Below, piece after piece: positions 12,001 through 25,700 of a stretch of DNA of 64,000 bases. Every line of letters begins with the position of its first letter. Position 1 is the stretch's first letter. Source of the DNA: Euglena gracilis (lineage: Eukaryota; Euglenida; Euglenophyceae; Euglenales). The notes under the pieces were generated by a model. It searched no databases, was not told the DNA's origin, and worked only from the letters and a program-made list of their open reading frames with translations. Location: NCBI GenBank assembly GCA_039621445.1, contig CP154957.1, positions 2,784,504 to 2,848,503 on the forward strand, in the 5' to 3' direction. The position numbers and the translations under genes are program-made.

Positions 12001-15000
12001 TGTCTCTTTGTGCCTCACCATCACACACACACACACACACATACACACATCACCCACCCGCCCACCCACCCTCCTACCCACCCGCCCACACATATGCACG
12101 CATGCACAATGTACGCACATTTTTCCATTAAACACAAGTCCAGATATTTATATATTCTCGTATGAAATGGGCATCGAGCGGGCTTTTTTCACCGACCCTG
12201 GGTTGCACAGACCAGGCTGTATTTTAGTTGGGTGCCGACCAGGGATTTTTTAAGTTTGGACCCCCCCGGGGGGGGGAGGGGGGGATAGGGTGGGTGGGTC
12301 CGGCCGAGCCCCCCCCCCCTGGGGGGGGTCCCCCCGGAGGGGGGTGGGATATACTTTTCGGCGCCGCAGGCGCCGAAAAAAATTCTATTTTTAGCACTTT
12401 TCGCGATTTTTGGCCATTTTTTGTGGGTCCCCCGGGACCCCCCCGGCCCCCCCCCCAGGGGGTGGGTGGGTGGGGGGGACCCCCCCCCCTGGTGCCGACC
12501 CCACCCCCAGGGGGGGGGGTTCCTGTCTGGGCAGGCACTCCAAGGCACTCCCGATCCCCCCCGGGCTGTGCCCTACCAGGGGGGTAGGGCACACGGCCAA
12601 AAGTGCCCTAGCACAGCCCCGGCACCGAAGGCGCCGGGGAGCCAAAAATGGCCCATTTTCAAAGGAATGTGCCTGGGCACAGGCCGAAATCCGACCCCCC
12701 TGGGGGGGGGTAGTGCCTGCCTGGGCAGGCACTCATGGGCACTCCGGACCCCCCCCACCCCCCCCCCGGGGTTGGTAAAAAACAGCCTGGAACAGACACA
12801 TTTTAATTTGGATGTGTCTATGCCTACCTTCCTGCGTATGTTCACATGCAAACAGTTGTATATGAACATGGGTGGATGTGGATGCATATATGGATAGGTA
12901 TGCATACGTGGTCTATGTAATGTGGACGAGGTTTGTATTTTTCATTCGTGCAGTCCATTCGTGTTCCTCTGCTTCGATAACCTAGGGAGAGAAGCTGCGC
13001 AATTTAGAGCTGTACAAAGGCTGTCACAACGTGACCTACATCAAGGGAGTGACAGAGTGTGCCTTCTCTCGCAACGTGCAACGTAACTTTGCGGTTGCCA
13101 AATAACAATGTATTTGCATAATTACCCCCCCCCCCCCTAGTCGTATGACCACCCCTCATTTATGACCACCCCCCGGTCACAGGTTGCAGGTCATGGGGGT
13201 GTTATGACCACCCCCCCGGTCACAGGTTGCAGGTTGCGAAAAATTTAACCCCCCAAAAATAAGTCCCCCCCCTGGCCGGTCCGAGCAAAAATCCATGAAA
13301 TGGACCCCCCCCAAAATAAGGTCTCCCCTGCCGGCGCGAAGCGCCGGATTTTTGAAAAATGGGACATTTTGGGGGGGTAAATCTGCCATTTTGGGACAGT
13401 TTTCACACACTTCTACGACCGCCCCCTCATCTATGACCACCCCCCGGTCACAGGTTGCAGGTTATGGGGGTGTTATGACCACCCCCCCCCCGGTCACAGG
13501 TTGCAGGAACCCGGTCATACGACTAGGGGGGGGGTAGCACACCACTCACAATATCATAAATGGCTTTTGGATCTTTTTGAAGCAGCTGGTGTTGGTATTT
13601 CCAATACCCCCGGCCAAGACGCAAAGAGTCTTTCACGCTTGTCCACAGTACGTTTCAGAGGTAAAATTTTTTTAATGGCAAGGTATCTTTCTTTTTGGCA
13701 AGGTATATTGCCGACACACTTTCCGTATCCACAATACAGTCGTGGAACATTTCCATGTCTTGGACAGGGGAGGAGTGTAGTTTTGTATGAATAACAACAT
13801 CTGTCACTCGATCTCAGCTTTTCCAATCAAGCAATACAAGGAAGATTTCCAGTGCCATGAGTGATGCCGAGGTTGATATTGATTGTGCTCAGGCATTGTC
13901 ATCCTGCCAACAAACCAATGCTGCTGGCTGTCAGCAGATGTGGTTTTTGTTCTGCTGCGTTTTCAGGCACGCCGTCTCGGACGTGGAGACCATCCTCAGC
14001 CTCGTGGACTTGGGCAATTCGCGGCGCCAAGTGTCTCCGACGGGCCGCAACGACGTGTCCTCCCGGTCTGCTGGGTGCTGTGTGTCTCTTGACACTTCCC
14101 ATGGCGCAGTGAGACACAATCATCCTGTGCAAACAGGGATTTGTGCTCTTCCTCTGTTCAACCTCCAGGCTGTCCCTCACACCTCCTGTATTAATGCAGG
14201 GGGGGGGGGGAATTGATATCCGCAATTTCCCGCAATTTCCACAAATTTCCACAGTTTTTCCGCAATTTTTTTCCCCTTCCGAAAATTTTCTGCATGAACC
14301 TGAGATGGAAGGCGAAATGAGTTCCAGCCATTCCTTGAACCTCTCACAAGGGAACCCAGGTGTTTTTTTTGTTGTTTTGTTGCAAAATTGCCAAAGTTTT
14401 CCAAAATTTGCCAAAATTTACAAAATTTGACAAAATTTGGCAATTTCTGGGCCTTTTTTTTAGGGGTTTCCTCATTTTTTTTTTGCTGGGAAATAATTTC
14501 GACAGAGAAAAATTTCGCATCCTGGACCAGGTTTTACCTGATACCAATGTTTTTGTTAGTTTTTTGGTAATTTTTTTTTGTTTTTTTCACCCAAGAAATT
14601 CCATATTCCCAGAATCAGCATGTTCCTAAAATTACCAAAATCATGTTTTTGCACCTTTTTGTTGGAAAAATGTGAGTAACGGCTCAAAACTTACACCTAT
14701 CTTGCAAAATGACCAAATTTGTGAAATGCTTGTAAGTCCCCTCCAGCAGAAGTGTATTAAATCCCAAACCTGCAATTTCCGCAGTTTTTCTGCAATTTTC
14801 CCGCAATTTCCGCAGTTTTTCTGCATTTTTTCCGCAGTTTTTTCCGCAGTTTTTCCGAAGGCCTCCGACGTCAATTTCGCCCCCACCCCCCTGATTAATG
14901 TGTCATTTTTAGGCATTTTCCTGAAGTTTTCTGTCCATGAAATCCTGCATCCTTATTTTTTTCAGGTTTCATATTGCAGCACTGATTGCACCTGCCACCT

Positions 15001-18000
15001 GCTGGGGGGGGGGGTCTGGACCGACCCTGTGGGGTACTCGGGAGCCAATTTTTTTTTGCCGAATTTCGACAAATTTTTTCCAAAAACAATGTTTTGGTCA
15101 ATTTATGGGTCGATTTTTTTCCTTTGCCTTTTTGTTTATTTTTGAATGTGCAACTGTTTAGGTTGGAGGTGTCCCCCCAGAAAATTGACGTGCCTGGGGC
15201 AAAAGCCGAAATGGGGTTCGCCCAAAGAAGAATCCAGGGGATAATATTTTGGTCGCTGGAATCATCCCTACGGAAACGTCTGAAACTGGCCTGATCCACA
15301 CACCCCAGGACACGATTTAGGGGTGTGAGGGTTCGCCCCCTCCCCCTCCGACTGGGCGGCATTTTTTTTCGTATTATTTTTGGGTTTGGGCACCGCCAGA
15401 TATGTGCATTTTTCCCCTGTGTGACCCCACTCTTGGGGGAATGGGGAGAAGTCTCGAGTGGTTAGGGTGGCGAGCAGGTTTTTTTGGGCAGCGGGACCCG
15501 GGGATTGGGATGTGCCAAAGGGTCGGTTTCTCATTGATTATCTTTTTTTTTTTTGCATGGGTTGCTTGAAAGTTTGGTCGGTGAATTTTCAGGAAAAAGA
15601 CGCTCTTGGTTGGCTTGTGGAGCTGGCGTATAAGACCTCCCTGGGCCAACAGAGCAAAATTCCAAAATACCCCCCCAAATTTAAGCCCCCCCCCCCCCCA
15701 ACGGTGCAAAGCGCCAGAGACCTTGAATTTTCCCAGAACTCAAAGATTTTTGGATTTTTGAGTTTCAAAAAACCTGCCAAATGTCAAATTGTACCAACTG
15801 ACAAGCAAGTGCGAAGCAGCAAAGGAAATTTTTTAGTGTTTTTGGGAACTTGGGAAATGATGGCTTTTCCGGGGCCAGGTCGGTCAAGAAAAAATTCTTG
15901 TATCATATTAAGAATATATCATATTCAGAAATAAGCCAAAAATAAGCCCCCCCCCCCCCAAGGGTTGTCCAGCAATGGACCCAAAAATAATACCCGGGCC
16001 ATATTTTTGGGGGTTTTTACCCCGTTGGAGGGTCCTGATCCCCCGGCCCCCAGTTCACCTCCTGGCGGCCCGCAGGTCGCACTCCATCCTGCAGATCTTC
16101 TTGACGCAGGCGGACGTGTGCCCCCCCCCCTTCCGTTGGGACATTTCGAAGACTGTCCCTTTTGTTTGCGTGTGTTGACTGACACATACGGAGGCATATA
16201 CCTCTGCCACTTTATCGGTTGGATCCATAATACAGGCAAATACATCATTGTCATACATGCATTCCGACTGTCGTTTTTTTCTCCCGCCGTTGCGCCATTT
16301 TTTTCAGCAATGAATCTTGTTCAACGGTTTTGACCAGGTTTCTTTTTAAGGAAGTCGCACCACCCCCCGGGGGGGGTCGGTGATGTGGGCAGACAGGGGG
16401 TCGGGCACTTCCGCCCCCCCCCTCCCGGATCGGGGTTTGAGGTGGTGGGTGGGTGGGGTGGGTCTATCCACCGGAGCCCAAAAATGGCCATTATCAAAGG
16501 AAATTTGGCTGGTTCGGCAGGCACTGGGGTCCAAAACCGACTGGGATGCACCAGGGGGCACCGGGGTGTGCCTACTATAGGCGGGCACCCCATAGTCCAA
16601 CGCACCCACCTCCCCTGGGGTTGGTATAAAGCTGCCTGGTTTTGACCAAGCTCAAAGGGTTCGCAGAAAAATGATCAGAAAATGACCAGAAAAATGATGC
16701 AATAATGAATGAATGGATGTCAAAAAAATGAATGCTTTCCTGCATTATTTTTTGGTATGTTAGTTTGAATTAGTTTTCATCCCCCCCCGCCCAATAATTG
16801 CACACCGTCCTAAATGCACATCTCCCCTAATAAATGAGGTTTCCAACCTCCGGGGGTTGACTCTTCCCTGACAATGGCGGACCCCCCAAAACCAGTGCCA
16901 TGAACACAATCCTGCTCCAAAAAAAAATCGCCGGTTGCTCGTCAATTTTGCAGTCCCGAGGCTCAAAATTTGCCTGCAATCATTTTGGCTTTTTTTTGTT
17001 TCCGTCCTACAAGTGTGCACCCCCCGCGGGGCCCAACACTTGGTTCCTGAAAGGTGCGCACCTGTGCGCAGTTTTCGGGCGGCGGTGTCCCCAGAATCCC
17101 TCGACTCATCCAGGAGCGCCGGCGCCGGCAGTTGCGGAGCGCCGTCACGCTGGTGGACCTGGCGGGCAGCGAGCGGATCGACGCCTCCGAGGAGATCTTC
17201 ACCGTGTGCCCCCCCCCCCCCCACGATCATGCCCATGTGGCGCCAGCTTCCAAGGCGACGGGGGCAAGTCCCACTGTCAGAGGTCTTTGCCGTGGCTGTT
17301 GAACTCACGGTGCCTGGGGGGGGGGTCGAACGTTGGAGGAACTGAGGCGCTGGCTGAACTGGAGGAACTGAGGCGCATAACTCGCTGGGTGTGCTGTATT
17401 TCTGTGCCAAGGTTTGAAGGTGGTGATTTGTGTCTTGAGTTTGAGAAGTTTGAATTTGCTTAAACTGCCCGCCGGTGGAACCGTTTTTTCTCCTGAAAGT
17501 GGCCAAGTCAGTTGGGTCAACTCCAACTGGCCAACCTGAATGCACTCAAACAAACGTCACCATGGAATTCACATTGCATGGAACTCTCAATGGTCGTGCC
17601 TGTTTTGTGTCGAATGCTCCCTCTCAGGAAAGCCGGACCATCAACCGGTCGCTGCTGACCCTCGGCCGCGTGTTGAACTTCTACGCAACCGGCAACACAG
17701 GGCGGGTGCCCTTCCTCCGGGACTCCAAACTCACTCGGTGTGCTATTGGGCATCTACACATAGAAAGGGACAGTTTTGACGTCTGTGATTTTTTTCAAAG
17801 AAATGAGAGTTATGAAGAAACGGTACCAGAGAGCCGCTCAAGCCGAGAGACACCATTTTCCCAGGGACGGTTCTGCAAGACACCAGCCTTTTTCTGGCCC
17901 TGGACTCCCCCCATCACAACGAATTATTATTTGTGTCCAGCAGGAGACATAGAATGTGGTTGATATATACCGAACCCCCCCCCCCCAATAAGTGCGCAGT

Positions 18001-21000
18001 GTCCTAATAAGTGCGCACCCCCCAAGGGTCCGAAACTACCTCCGAATTTGGGCTTGGACGATAGAAGAATTTGGTCTGAGAAGGACAGTTCTGGGAATTG
18101 GGTGTGTTTTCCAACCTGAGATGTGAGATGTGACAGTGATTTCTCCATTGGGGGTGCGCACTTTTAAGACGCATATTGCTTGACATCACAAGACGGGGAA
18201 AAACTGAAAAAGAGTGGGGACTTGTCAGGCAGGATTCTCAGTGTTTGTCTTGCAGGCTTCTCGGGCACTGCTTTGGAGGGAACGCTCGAACCTACATGCT
18301 GGCCATCCAGAGCCCTTCGCCCATGTCCACTGGACGGTCGTTCTCCCTTTTCTCCTTTTGGATATTTTGGATTGCAAGCACTGATGCCAATTGCAGATTT
18401 ACCAACAAACGTTGAATATCACAAAATTCTAAAGTGGTGCACGATCGAGGGCATCATCCATTGTATTTTTTTTCAAGGGAGCAATTCAGTTTCCCCCCTT
18501 GTTTGTAGTGGCTTCGAAGGTTTGGAGAAAAGCGATGGCGAGCAATTTCTTGGTTTGGAAATCCCACAACTCAGTAGGGTGCAGGAAATTGTGTCCAAGC
18601 ACCTCTAATGATGCTGAGCGATGCTGGGCGATGCTGGGTTTTTGGTAGGGTTCCGATGCTGGGCGATGCTGGGCGATGCTGGCATTTTTTTGTATATTTT
18701 GAAGATTTAAACACATTTAGGATAATTTCCCCACAAATCTCCAATGTTGCACCCATCTTGGCCATTTTGGATTAATTTTTGCTACTTTGGGGGCTATTTT
18801 GCATTGATTTGGCAAATATTGGGCTAATGTGGGTCAACATGAGCACTTTTTATGGCATTTTTGGGCATTTTATGCCACTTTGCTGGTTTTGGGTTATTTT
18901 TCACAATCATTTGTGGATATTGTTGGCGTTTTTGGGCTATTCTGGGTTATTTCAGGCCATTTTAGGTCATTTTGTTTGCTTTTTGGGTATATTTGTGGTC
19001 ATTTTTGGGCCTTTGTGGTCATTTTGGCCAGGTTGGGAGCCAATGGATGTAGATTTTGGCAAGACACAAGATGCAGATGCTGGACAAGATGCAGATGCTG
19101 GACAAGATGCAGATATCAGACAAGATGCAATGGATGAGATGCTGGACAAGATGCAGATATTGTGCAAGATGCAGATGCTGGACAAGTTGCAATGGATGCA
19201 GATAATGGACAAGATTCAGATGCTGGACAAGGTGTAGGTATTGGACAAGATGCACACACTGGACAAGATGCAATGGTTGATGACACTGGACAAGATGCAG
19301 ATATTGAGATGCTTGTGGCCAATTGTTTACAATTAGCTTTGGCCAACCAAAGTGGTCTTAAAGGGGCCCAAAGCAGTCAAAAGTGGCCAGAAAGCAATTG
19401 GGAGCAATCGGAAGCATATCTGGCAGTAGCCGCAAGCCAAAAAGCTGCCAAAGGTGGGTTAAATCGGGCAAAGTAGCCAAAAAGTGGCGAGTGGCAAAAG
19501 TTGAATGAATGGGTAGATGACCAAAAGTGGATAAAAGTGGATGAAGTGGATGCAGATGCTGTAGTGGATGCTTTGGAGGCAGGCATCTGAGTGGATGCAG
19601 GTATAGGAGGTACACCTCCAAGGGCTTCAAAGGCGATGCTGGGCGATGCAGGGCGATGCTGGGCGATGCTGGGCCCAAGGGCATGGCTGACCAGAGGTGC
19701 TTGGTTGTGTCCTGACAAGTCAGCGGAAGGGTTATCAGGGTACATCGCCACTTGCTAGGTTCGATCAAAGGTTAAACGTTCCTTGCCGACCTGTAACAAC
19801 GGCCGAAAGTTAAGTCGATTTGCGTGGCGCCCACAGTCCTCTGAGCCGAATGTGTGGTTGGCTGCCCAGCAGGGTGGTCTTTGTTGGATGGGATTTTTTT
19901 TCCCCACTTAAGGACCACCCCTCAAGGGCCCCCTTAGGCCTAACCGGCCGATCTGGGGATCGAGCGGGTCTGGGGGATCTGGGGGTCGAAGATTTAAAAG
20001 TCCAAAGGCGCGTTATTTTGCGACTTTCCGCAACGTTTCAGAATGTTTGCAACCAATTTATTCTGGATGTGTGCTGGCAAAATGGCGAAGTTGCGAGTTC
20101 AGACACGCCAGCGAAATAGAAGTGTACACGCCTCTTAAGAGAGCATACCCAGAGGGAGCCGGACATCCTCACCAAACTTTTTTTTGATGCTGACATATTT
20201 TTTCGACGAGGGCTGTAAAACATGACTGTCTTTGTCCATAGGGGTGTGACCACTCCCCTCTTTCAACAACGACTCCCATTTATAACGGTTCCCTCCAAAC
20301 GTTCCATCAGCTCAGAAGTCAGATGACGGCCCTTTTTTATTTTCAGGGCGGGGTTTCCTTCGAAAAATTCCTGGCATTTTCAATTAAAAATTGGAAAATA
20401 ATTTCAAGAACGTCACCCATTTCGGGGCATTGTCATAATTTCAGTGTGCAGGTTTATTTGTTTATTTTGATTTTTCCCGGGGGGTGTTATTTGGCCGCCT
20501 TTTACGTGTGGTCCCCCGTGCGTCCCACTTGTAACATGCCCCGGTCTCTTCAGCACACACCAATGATTTGATAATAATAATTTTTTGGGGGACGACCGAC
20601 GGAAAGGTCGCCCCGTACCCCTCCCAAGTGCTGTGGTCAGTGTCAAGGATGGGGATTGGGCGATGGTTCGGGTGAGCCGTCCCGTCCAACGTTGGGGTCA
20701 GCGCCGCCGGGACTCATCCGCCCCAGCCCCCAGCCCCTGGGGGGCCAAGGGTCCTGCGGCCACCATCGCCCCCACCTCGGAGCAGCTGCGGGAGTCGCTC
20801 TTCACGCTGGACTACGCCCAGAACGCGAAGCTGATTGCGAACGTCCCCGTCATCAATCGCCAGAAGTACCGCAAGCCGCTCGGTGTGGGGCCACCGGTCG
20901 GTGTTTGCTGGCGGTCTTGCGATGAAGTGCGCATGACAAATTTCTGGGTTTCATTTTGTTGATATGTTCCCTCTTTCGTGTTTTTGTGGAAGTAATTGCG

Positions 21001-22678
21001 TAGCTTTCGTTGCTTCGAATAGGAGGTTAAATGTGTTGGGAAAAGGGCCCAAATTTTGCAAATATTTCTCAAACACGACAACGCTGACTGGAGTCCAAGT
21101 CAGCTGAACAGCACGGGGGGATAGTCAATCAGGTATTCCGGACACAAAGCAAACCAACCTCACGGTCACATTTGGAGCACGTTTATTGCTATTCTGCTGC
21201 TCCGCTGCTCTGGTGCTGTTGTGTTGCATCAGATTTCAGCCAAAAGGTGCGCAAACGAGACAGCGACTCGGTCTCTGACGCGGACGATGAAGAGCGGTAC
21301 CTTGAGTTGGAAGCGGCGGACCCCCTGATCTGTCTGGTGTGTGGTGTGATTGAAGTTGCGCCAAGGAGGATGAAGGTACAACTTTTGTTTAAGGCAAGCG
21401 GGGAGGGATGCCTTTCGCAATTTTTCCGCATTTTTGCGCGTTTTTCAAATTATCCAAAATTGTGCATTTTTGTCAGGTTTTTTAATGCATTTTTTTTGGT
21501 TTACCATTTTTTTTGTGCATTATTTGTGATTTCCCCAATTTCTCGCATTTTTGCTCATTTTTGAAATCTTCTATTTTTCTGAATATGACATCCCCCCCCG
21601 CATATTTCCCTATAAATTTGAGCCGTTTTTGCATGTTTTAAGTAATTTTTGCATTCTCGTGATTTTTGTGTTCTTTCCCTCTCATTGTGCACATTCAGTG
21701 ACGTCAGAATTTTTGCGTGTGCTGATATCCGCATTACCGTGAAAAATTCTATATGCTGATTTCTGTGATGTTCATCTCGCGACGATATCCGCATTACCCA
21801 CGATGTTCTGCCACGCAACAATATAAATATTTAGGGCCCCAAAGCAGAGCTGACAAATTTGGCCGAAGGAAATAGTTTTGTGCGAATGATGTGAAATCCG
21901 CAAAATGCAAAGGGGGATTCACCGAACTTTTTTTTTGTTCCTTGCAATCGTTTGCACAATATCCGGAAATACTATAATCTGTTAAGTTTTCTGCGCATTG
22001 TGTCCCATCTGTCTTTCTGTGCATGCATCTGGAAGATTCGAAACCTCGTCACTTCTCGTGCATTTATGGATTTCATCGGATCGGTATCATGCATGCAATT
22101 TTTATAATATATATAATATATACAATATAACATATATAATATATATATATATATGTATATAAATGATAATAGTGTAAGTCATAAGTATAAGTGCAAGTCG
22201 CGCACTTGTCGATTTCATCAAACAGCCGGGATACCGAGATCAATTTTGATGTTGTCACAAAACTTTCCCGTATGCCGCAGGAGGAGGCGACCGTCGTGTG
22301 CCCCGACGCCGCCACCGCCCCGTGCTCCGGCGCCGTCCTGGACCCCGCACTGGGGTACCTGCCGCTGCACCCGCCGCCGCGCTGCCCGACCTGTGAGGCC
22401 GACGCGCGGTACGGCGTGGACGTGGGCCTGGGCCCCGTGGCACCGGTGGGCCCCCCCCCCCCCCCCGCAAGACGCACCAGTTCCTTGCACTTTTCCCGTG
22501 CTCCTTGTGGTATTCTGACCATGTGGCAATTTTTTTCATTCATGATAATACGACATACGACAATTATGATATATATGATATATATAAATTATATATATAT
22601 ATATAAATTATATATATATATAAATTATATATATAAATTATATATAAATTATATATATATGTATATTATATATATAAT

Positions 22679-22714
<36 letters not shown>

Positions 22715-25700
22715 TTGTGTTTTGTGGTGTTTTTATGTGTGTTTCCACTTGGTTCTCGACGTTGCACTTCCCACAGTCGCGATGCCCAAACCCCCGTGTT
22801 CACTCCTTGCACAGAAAGGGGTTCGGGCCCCGGGTTTGTGCCACGTCCCCTGCACCTCATTCTCGTTTTGACCTTTTTTTCGCCGCACTGTTTCCCGCCG
22901 GCCCGCGCGCCACGCGGCCCCGTGCGCGACGGCCTCCTCGAGGAGAACCGCGCCCTCCGCCAGCAAGCCGCCGAGGCAGACCTGGCGATGGCCGACGCCC
23001 AGCGGTCTGCCTGTGCTGTCCCCGCAGTGGCTGTCCGTGACTGGGGGACTCGCACCGCATGGCAAGAGGGCTTGCCAGGGCTGTATGGGAAGCTCCGCAG
23101 ACATGAGGTAGGGGGGGTGAGGTGGTGGGGGGGCCCCCCACCCCACCCCCTAATTTTGGAAGGGGGTCCTCCACCCCCCCCCTCCTCCTCTGAGGGGGAA
23201 AAAAATCTTCCGGCGCTTGGTGCCGGGTGTGTATCTTGAGGCTCAATATGAAATTTTGGCAAAATGGCCAAAATTGGTCGGAAAATGGTCGTAACTCGGG
23301 CTAGGCAGGGAGTTTCGGGGCAATCAAACTAAACCCCCCCCCCCCAAATATAAAACCCCCCGGTTTTATATTTGGGCGGAAATTTCAAGACCTCAGACCC
23401 GAGGGGGTTTTATATTGGGGGGGGGGGGGGGGGATAGTCCGGGCGGAAAAATCAACTTCCCGGCGGGCTCCGGTGGTCACTTTTTTGGTCCAAAATCACA
23501 AATACGCCCACCCTTGGGGGTCCAAAAACTTCATTTTTCGGGCGAAGGAGCAATTTTGACATTTTTTGGTAAAAATTGTTCCCAAATCTGCCAAAAAATC
23601 ACAATTTCGGGAGAGAATTGTCGAAAAATTTTCCTTCCGGCGCTTCGCGCCGGGGGGGGGGGGGGGTTATATTTGGGCGGGATTTCAAGGTCCTCAGGGG
23701 GGTTTTATATTTGGGGGGGGGGTTGTATTTGGGGGGGGGTTATATTTGGGGGGGGTTTACTGTTAGATGGGGCATTTTTAAGGGCTTCAATTTAGCTCTC
23801 CGGACATTTCCTTTTTGATTCCCCACCATTTATGAGAAACGTCAGAAAAATTGATTTTTTTGACCCCCAAAAAGGGCCGAAATCTTGTACTCAACGGCAA
23901 GAATTTCGGCAACCGAAATCTGGAGGTGGGAGGGGGGGTCCCCTCACCCCCTCCTACCTCCAGTCCCCGGCTTGCGCATTCTCCGGGACCCCCTCAGCTA
24001 AAATGTTCGGTCTGGGGGTGAAGCTGGAAGCTGGAATTGCCAGGGACTCCGGGACGGTCTGTTCCTGCCCCCCCCCCCCCACAGCGGTCTGTCAAGCATA
24101 CCTACTATACTCAGTGCCGCTGCCCGCCACCACCACTGCGCCACGATGCGTGCATGATATGCATGTGCACGGGTGCCGTGCAATCACTTAGTCACTGCCC
24201 CCCCCCCCCCCCGGGGTGGATGACTGGTTTTTCAGAATGACTGGTCTTTTGTCGTGGACCACTGCCCCCCAGGGGGGTCAGCAAAAAATCCACCAAGAGT
24301 TTGGGGGGAAATGGGTTTAGCATTTTTTTTGCATCTTTGCACATTCTTCAAATCTTCCAATAATCTGAGCATTTTTTGAGCATTTTTTGAATTTTTAGGC
24401 TATTTTTTTGTTTTTGGGCCTTTTTTACGTGAGTTTTACCAGTTTCGCATTTTTTTGAGGCGGGCTAGTGCATCCCCCTGTACAAAGTTCTGAGAGTGCC
24501 ATCACTGCATGCATGCATGCGTGCATTGCAGCCCTGCACTTCCTCACCATGCTTTCACAGGGCATTGGATGCCGCCAGCAAGGAGTGCCATTTCTCACCA
24601 GTCCTGGCCCTATTATGTTTGATAAATAACCCCCCCCAAATATAACCCCCCCCCCCAAATACAACCCCCCCCCCAAATATAAAACCCCCCTGAGGACCTT
24701 GAAATCCCGCCCGAATATAAAACCCCGGCGCGAAGCGCCGGAAGGAAAATTTTTCGAAAAAATCTCTCCCGAAATTGTGATTTTTGGCCGATTTGGGAGC
24801 ACTTTTTACCAAAAACATGTGAAAATTACTCCTTTGCCCAAAAACTGAAATTTTTGGACCCCAAGGGTGGGCGTATTTGTGATTTTGGACCGAAAAAGTG
24901 ACTACTGGATCCCGCCAGGAGAGTTGATTTTTCCGACCGAATATAACCCCCCCCCCCCAAATATAAAACCCCCCCTCGGGGTCTTGAAATTTCCGCCCAA
25001 ATATAAAACTGGGGGGGTTTATATTTGGGGGGGGGTTTACGTAAGTAAATCACAAATAGAAATTAAATATTTTTTTTCGCTATTGATTTGACTGTGTAAA
25101 ATTTTTTTGTGTCTGAGCAAAAGCAAGCACCTATGAAATGACTGGGCATGACTGGGCATGACTGGGCGTGACGGGGTGTGACTGGCTAATTTTGGCTACT
25201 TTTGGCCATTTTGGCCATTTTTGCCCCTTTGGGCCATTTTTGGCTGATTTTGTCAACTTCTGACCATTTTTTGGCCCTTTTTTTGCCACTTTTGCCCAAT
25301 TTAAGGTCATTTTTGGCCAAAAATGGCCAAAAATGACCAGAAAAAAAAATGCAACCAAATGGCAAAAAGAGGCCACATATTGATGCTTTTGATTTCTTTT
25401 GGCTATTTTTTTATATCATTTTTTAATCTATTTTTGCCCACGCGATGCGCCGAGAATTTTTTAGACTTTTTTAAAAGATTTTTCAGACGGCCCGATTTTT
25501 GGGGGTGCTCCCGCCCCAGGCCAGGGTTGGATGGGGGGACCCCCCATCCTTGAAAAGGACTTAAACCGAAGCCCGGGGCGAATCCACTTTTCTCTGCGGG
25601 GCGGGGGCTGCCCCCACCGCACGGAGCTGGAGCAGCTGCAGAAGCTGAACGCCGCCCTGGAGGCCCGGCTCGAGTCCCTCACGGGCCTCGCCTCCGGCCG

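Noticed and set aside
15940-16020. Possible tiny TA-flanked element (AAGCCCCC ... GGGGGTTTTTA)
   Set aside because: The ends are plausible, but the left border is ambiguous among repeated AATAAGCC phrases and the duplication cannot be defined.
18829-19476. Asp/Gln-rich QDADAG protein
   Set aside because: Lies inside a kinesin intron and equals translation of an 18-bp minisatellite.
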